Both the position numbers and the translations under genes were made by a program. From NCBI GenBank assembly GCA_964370475.1, contig CAYJJI010000022.1, forward strand, positions 1 through 16,064: DNA of 16,064 nucleotides, read 5' to 3'. The stretch is from CAYJCL01 sp964370475. Lineage in GTDB: Bacteria > Bacillota_I > Bacilli_A > RF39 > UBA660. Position 1 is the stretch's first letter; the number at the start of each line of letters is the position of its first letter. Positions 13,025 to 16,064 of this stretch are shown piece after piece. The notes beneath the pieces were generated by a model. It searched no databases. It saw nothing but the letters and a program-made list of their open reading frames with translations, and was not told where the DNA came from.

Positions 13025-13525
13025 ATGAAAGATAATGTAGAAAAAAGTGAAATCAAAAGATTTATAATAGTATTTATAGTATTAATTGCAATACTAGGAG
13101 CAGTATACTTATTAACTAGTATATTTGTAACTAAAGATGCTGTACAAGGTACAGAAGACGCAACAATACCAGGGACTATTAACTATAGTACTGCTATAGT
13201 AGGAAACATGCTTACAAAACCAGAAGATACATATTATGTATTTGTTTATGATGGAGAAAGTAAAAACAGCGAACTATATACAGCAAACAATGCAATTCTA
13301 GAATACTTAAGTGATGAAGATGCTATTAAATTTTACAATGTAGATTTAGCACAACATATGAATATGGATTACAAAGCTGATTTAGAAAACGATGAAGAAA
13401 CTAATCCAAAAGCTACAACTGTTGAAGACTTTCTTTTCGGAGATTTTACAGTGGTAAAAGTTAAAGACGGAAAAGTAAATAAATATTTAGATACAGTTGA
13501 AGAAATCGAAAAAGAATTAAAGTAA
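13025..13525 (+). CDS. Membrane-anchored thioredoxin-fold-like protein lacking cysteines
   Basis: A 166-residue protein with a short cytoplasmic tail, one membrane helix (about 13-34) and an external domain. From about 69 the pattern resembles a thioredoxin fold: a strand TYYVFVYDG (69-77), a helix, a strand IKFYNVDLA (101-109), then FTVVKVKDGKVNKYLDTVEE (141-160) and a final helix. There is no CxxC and no cis-proline before the TVV strand; indeed the protein has no cysteine at all. It therefore cannot do thiol-disulfide exchange. GGGAGAG seven bases before the ATG is the ribosome site. It lies between a lipoprotein and a CtpA-like protease but has its own promoter and terminator. The fold is inferred from pattern only. 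Confidence 0.55.
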   Translation: MKDNVEKSEIKRFIIVFIVLIAILGAVYLLTSIFVTKDAVQGTEDATIPGTINYSTAIVGNMLTKPEDTYYVFVYDGESKNSELYTANNAILEYLSDEDAIKFYNVDLAQHMNMDYKADLENDEETNPKATTVEDFLFGDFTVVKVKDGKVNKYLDTVEEIEKELK

Positions 13526-13542
13526 CATTAAGTTGCTTTTTT
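13519..13542 (+). terminator. Terminator overlapping the stop codon of the thioredoxin-like gene
   Basis: AAAGTAAC (13519-13526) pairs with GTTGCTTT (13532-13539), including one T-G pair, around ATTAA and is followed by Ts. The TAA stop (13523-13525) is within the 5' arm. Confidence 0.75.
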
Positions 13543-13563
13543 CTTTGCATTGAATTCAAATTA

Positions 13564-13572
13564 TGATAATAT
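13564..13572 (+). promoter_or_regulatory. Candidate extended -10 promoter of the S41 protease gene
   Basis: TGA-TAATAT at 13564-13572, 20 bases before the ATG. A TTGAAT at 13550-13555 is better spaced (16) from TATTAA at 13572-13577, so the exact -10 is uncertain. AAGGAAG (13581-13587) is the ribosome site. Confidence 0.5.
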
Positions 13573-13592
13573 ATTAATATAAGGAAGATAAA

Positions 13593-14735
13593 ATGAAAGA
13601 TAAAAAAACATTTACATTAAAAGAGACAATATTAATAATAATTATTACTGGAGTGATATCTATAGTAACTACAGGAATAATTACATACAATAATAAATCA
13701 ATAGCAGGACTAAATGGAGATGAATCGTTACAAAGTTTTGTAGAAACATACTTAAGCGTTAAAGATACATTCTATCAAGAAGTAGATACTGACAAAATGA
13801 TAGAAAGTGCTATAGACGGAATGATGACCTATTTAGATGATAATTATTCAGTATTTATGGATGAAGATGAAACAAATGCATTAGATAGTGAATTATCAGG
13901 AGAATATGAAGGTATTGGAATAGAAATAGATGCAGACAATATAATTAAAACAGTTTTTGAAAATTCTCCAGCAGAAGAACAAGGAATAAAATCCGGAGAT
14001 CAAATTACCGAAGTAAATGGAGTAGTGGTAACAGAAAACAATGAAACAACAAGTTTAATAGCCGCAAATGACCAAATAGAAATAAAAATAATAAGGAACA
14101 ATGAAGAACTAGTTTTTAATTTAGAAAAAGGCACAATCGAAAAACCAATAGTAAGATCAGAAATAATAAATACAGAATCAAATAAAAAAATAGGATATAT
14201 ATCAATAGAATCTTTTTCTATTAATGTAGACACCCAATTTAAAGAAGAGCTTTTGAAATTAGAAGATTCTAACATAGATTCATTAATTATAGATGTGAGA
14301 AACAATACAGGTGGATACTTGGATAAGACAGAGAACATTATAGAACTATTCCTAGGAAAAGGAGATATAATGTACCAAGTATCTAATAAAGACGAAGAAA
14401 GTATAATTAAAGATGAAACGAACGAGAGTAGAGACTATGAAGTAGTAATCCTTCAAAATCAAGTTTCAGCATCAGCATCAGAAATACTATCTTCAGCAAT
14501 GCAAGAAAGCTATGGAGCAAATGTAGTTGGAGCGAAAAGTTATGGAAAAGGAAAAATACAACAAAAGATAAATTCAAGTAATGGTACCTCTATTAAAGTA
14601 ACAACATCAGAATGGTTAAGTCCAGAAGGAAATCAAATAGATGGAATTGGAATTTCTCCAGATATATATATAGATTTCACAGAAGAATCAACAAGCGATG
14701 TTCAAAAAGAAAAAGCAATAGAAATATTAAGTTAA
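13593..14735 (+). CDS. S41-family C-terminal processing peptidase (CtpA/CtpB-like)
   Basis: A 380-residue serine protease held outside the membrane by an N-terminal helix (about 11-31). After a helical region with DGMMTYLDDNYSVFMD (75-90) comes a PDZ domain (about 100-180, GEYEGIGIEID and SPAEEQGIKSGDQITEVNG), then the S41 catalytic core. By alignment with Prc and D1P, the catalytic Ser is S294 in QVSASASEILSSAMQE, with K319 and Q323 in SYGKGKIQ; the S-to-K spacing is the usual 25. VRNNTGGYLD (235-244) is the conserved oxyanion region. The family trims C-termini of exported proteins, and in sporeformers CtpB activates a sigma-K protease, but no sporulation gene is visible here. It lacks the C-terminal peptidoglycan-binding domain found in some relatives. 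Confidence 0.93.
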   Translation: MKDKKTFTLKETILIIIITGVISIVTTGIITYNNKSIAGLNGDESLQSFVETYLSVKDTFYQEVDTDKMIESAIDGMMTYLDDNYSVFMDEDETNALDSELSGEYEGIGIEIDADNIIKTVFENSPAEEQGIKSGDQITEVNGVVVTENNETTSLIAANDQIEIKIIRNNEELVFNLEKGTIEKPIVRSEIINTESNKKIGYISIESFSINVDTQFKEELLKLEDSNIDSLIIDVRNNTGGYLDKTENIIELFLGKGDIMYQVSNKDEESIIKDETNESRDYEVVILQNQVSASASEILSSAMQESYGANVVGAKSYGKGKIQQKINSSNGTSIKVTTSEWLSPEGNQIDGIGISPDIYIDFTEESTSDVQKEKAIEILS

Positions 14736-14754
14736 ATCTCGAGAGAGATTTTTT
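14734..14754 (+). terminator. Intrinsic terminator of the S41 protease gene
   Basis: AAATCTC (14734-14740) pairs with GAGATTT (14745-14751) around GAGA and is followed by Ts. It begins inside the TAA stop. Confidence 0.83.
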
Positions 14755-14757
14755 AAT

Positions 14758-14786
14758 TTGTTAAAAACTTCAAAATAGTGTATAAT
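14758..14786 (+). promoter_or_regulatory. Promoter of the DUF402 gene
   Basis: TTGTTA (14758-14763), a 17-base spacer and a perfect TATAAT (14781-14786). The -10 ends 21 bases before the ATG at 14808. Confidence 0.75.
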
Positions 14787-14807
14787 GAAAAAGAAAGACG
14801 GGATTGT

Positions 14808-15341
14808 ATGGAAAATATTCGAATAGGAGAAAAGCTAACAATCCATTGCTATAAGCATAATGGCAAAATTCACAGAATGTGGGATGAAGCCGTAGTATTA
14901 GAAATAACAGAAGATTATATAATATGTGCAAATAACAAAACTACAGTTACAGAAAGTGATGGTAGTAGTTATAAAACAAACGAACCGGCAGTAATGTATT
15001 TTTATAAAAGAAATTGGTTCAATGTAATTGGCCAACTAAAAAATCAAGGATTATTTTACTATTGCAACATTGCATCACCATATCTTATAGACAATGGAAT
15101 AATAAAGTATATTGACTACGACCTAGATTTAAGAGTATTTAAAGATGGAGGATTCAGAATATTAGATCGAAATGAATATAATTATCATAAAAAGATAATG
15201 AAATATTCAAATGATATAGATTTAATAGTAAAAGAAGAACTTACAAAATTAATAAATATGAAAAAATCTAATGAAGGTCCATTTAAAAAAGACATAATAA
15301 ATGAGTATTATTTAAAATATTTAGAATTAATAAATAAATAA
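14808..15341 (+). CDS. DUF402 protein, nucleoside di/triphosphate phosphatase (Ntdp/YgaC-like)
   Basis: A 177-residue cytoplasmic protein matching the DUF402 group typified by Bacillus YgaC and the staphylococcal Ntdp. Conserved blocks are DEAVVLEITEDYIIC, TVTESDGSSYKTNEPAVMYF, KRNWFNVIG, YYCNIASPYLIDNGIIKYID and YDLDLRVFKDGGF, then the helical end with KSNEGPFKKDIINEYYLKYL. The Asp-rich YIDYDLDLRVF strand is the likely metal-binding site for nucleotide hydrolysis. A longer frame from a GTG at 14778 overlaps the -10 box and is rejected; ATG 14808 has a weak CGGGAT site upstream. It is a single-gene unit with its own promoter and terminator, just before the rrn region. The family call is strong, the enzymatic role taken from family knowledge. 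Confidence 0.9.
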   Translation: MENIRIGEKLTIHCYKHNGKIHRMWDEAVVLEITEDYIICANNKTTVTESDGSSYKTNEPAVMYFYKRNWFNVIGQLKNQGLFYYCNIASPYLIDNGIIKYIDYDLDLRVFKDGGFRILDRNEYNYHKKIMKYSNDIDLIVKEELTKLINMKKSNEGPFKKDIINEYYLKYLELINK

Positions 15342-15362
15342 TTAATATAATATACTAAAGAT

Positions 15363-15387
15363 AAAAGCTAATGTAAGTTAGCTTTTT
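15363..15387 (+). terminator. Intrinsic terminator of the DUF402 gene
   Basis: AAAAGCTAA (15363-15371) pairs with TTAGCTTTT (15378-15386) around TGTAAG and ends in Ts. It isolates the rRNA promoters from upstream transcription. Confidence 0.88.
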
Positions 15388-15460
15388 ACAATGAAATAAA
15401 GGCTTAAAGACAAAAAAAGTGTAAAAAATTAAAAAAATTAAAAAAATTTTAAAAAAGTAC

Positions 15461-15489
15461 TTGCCAAAGTATGATAATAATGATATTAT
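15461..15489 (+). promoter_or_regulatory. rrn promoter P1
   Basis: TTGCCA (15461-15466), a 17-base spacer and TATTAT (15484-15489) preceded by TGA. A-tracts lie directly upstream. The predicted start is near 15496. Confidence 0.75.
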
Positions 15490-15553
15490 TGGTTTACGTC
15501 CGGAAAGTATAACACTTCAAAAAAAAGTTTTTGAAAAAAAATTAAAAAAAGTG

Positions 15554-15582
15554 TTGACAAGTACTTACGGATTTGATATATT
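15554..15582 (+). promoter_or_regulatory. rrn promoter P2
   Basis: A consensus TTGACA (15554-15559), a 17-base spacer and TATATT (15577-15582) preceded by TGA, with A-tracts upstream. This is the best promoter in the window; the predicted start is near 15589. Confidence 0.88.
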
Positions 15583-15586
15583 ATCT

Positions 15587-15609
15587 ATGCGCTTGAGAAA
15601 ACAGCGCAT
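15587..15609 (+). other. Hairpin at the 5' end of the P2 rRNA precursor
   Basis: ATGCGC (15587-15592) pairs with GCGCAT (15604-15609) around an 11-base A-rich loop. It is nearly the only GC-rich stem in the leader and begins at the predicted P2 start point. Confidence 0.6.
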
Positions 15610-15612
15610 GAA

Positions 15613-15626
15613 GATCTTTGAAAACT
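15613..15626 (+). promoter_or_regulatory. boxA-like antitermination element
   Basis: GATCTTTGAAAACT matches the CTTTGAAAACTAA leader motif common before 16S in Bacillota and the boxA core TGCTCTTTGAAAA bound by NusB/NusE. Role taken from established knowledge. Confidence 0.65.
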
Positions 15627-15703
15627 AAGTAAAAAAACAAATAAGTCAATGAAATTGAGTAGCTTAGATTAAACTAAAATTTAGATAATTTTTATAAATT
15701 ATT

Positions 15704-16064
<361 letters not shown>

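Larger units (their letters stand above)
15388..15703 (+). other. rRNA operon control and leader region (no protein gene)
   Basis: This gene-free stretch holds, in order: a run of A-tracts at 15412-15456 that could act as UP element or curved DNA; promoter P1; an A/T-rich spacer with the inverted repeat AACACTT/AAGTGTT; promoter P2; a 6-bp GC-rich hairpin at the P2 transcript's 5' end; a boxA-like element; and an AT-only hairpin with a T-run right before 16S. No open frame of interest is found. Confidence 0.8.

Noticed and set aside
14778..14807. An upstream GTG start for the DUF402 gene
   Set aside because: The GTG and following codons overlap the TATAAT of its own promoter, so they would not be in the transcript, and family homology begins after the ATG at 14808.
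15501..15560. The AACACTT/AAGTGTT inverted repeat in the rrn spacer as a terminator or riboswitch
   Set aside because: The arms are seven bases with a long A-rich interior and no following T-run, and the repeat is best explained by A/T-rich UP-like sequence around P2.

Overview
The window is a very AT-rich, densely packed chromosomal segment from a low-GC Gram-positive bacterium (Bacillota). The gene set supports this: secG-rnr-smpB next to eno, membrane CdaA with a YbbR/CdaR partner, a FemAB-type peptidoglycan aminoacyltransferase, YerB (DUF3048), a YgaC/Ntdp-type DUF402 protein, a LolA/YdcC-like lipoprotein, and a Firmicutes-style rrn leader and 16S 5' end. TGA ends several genes (rnr, the hexapeptide acyltransferase, orf92), so the standard bacterial code is used and a code-4 Mycoplasma is ruled out. 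The small gaps and extreme AT content resemble uncultivated gut Bacilli (RF39- or Erysipelotrichales-like). That placement is inference and needs the whole 16S.

Layout. 1-140: 3' end of tuf, then a terminator. 240-1124: anchored beta-lactamase-like serine hydrolase, convergent with a FemX-like gene (1121-2365, minus). The two stop codons overlap and sit inside a bidirectional terminator. 2366-2453: compact divergent promoter region. 2454-4777: likely operon of a hexapeptide acyltransferase, a DUF308-like membrane protein and enolase. 4835-5050: secG, then a terminator. 5116-7629: a lone type IV pilin-like gene with rnr. 7688-8119: smpB. 8152-11661: yerB-like gene, a 92-residue membrane protein, cdaA (diadenylate cyclase) and cdaR, coupled by short gaps or overlaps. 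11681-11884 (minus): DUF378 membrane protein sharing a bidirectional terminator with cdaR. 11986-14735: LolA-like lipoprotein, an anchored thioredoxin-fold-like protein without cysteines, and an S41 C-terminal processing protease. 14808-15341: DUF402 (Ntdp-like). 15388-15703: rrn control region with two promoters, a boxA-like element and hairpins. 15704 to the end: 5' part of 16S rRNA.

Together the genes cover translation and RNA quality control (tuf, rnr, smpB, 16S), protein export (secG), cell envelope work (FemX, serine hydrolase, CtpA-like protease, lipoproteins) and c-di-AMP signalling (cdaA-cdaR).

The clearest unexplained structure is regulatory. Almost every transcription unit has its own extended -10 promoter (TGnTATAAT-like) 16-24 bases before the start codon, giving predicted leaders of about 10-20 nt. 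Stop codons are repeatedly folded into the terminator hairpins. I did not find a defence system, mobile element, CRISPR array, riboswitch or tRNA. Candidates for follow-up are the pilin inserted in a conserved block, the DGG variant of the CdaA DGA motif, the unknown 92-residue protein ahead of CdaA, and the repeat and hairpin structure in the rrn leader.
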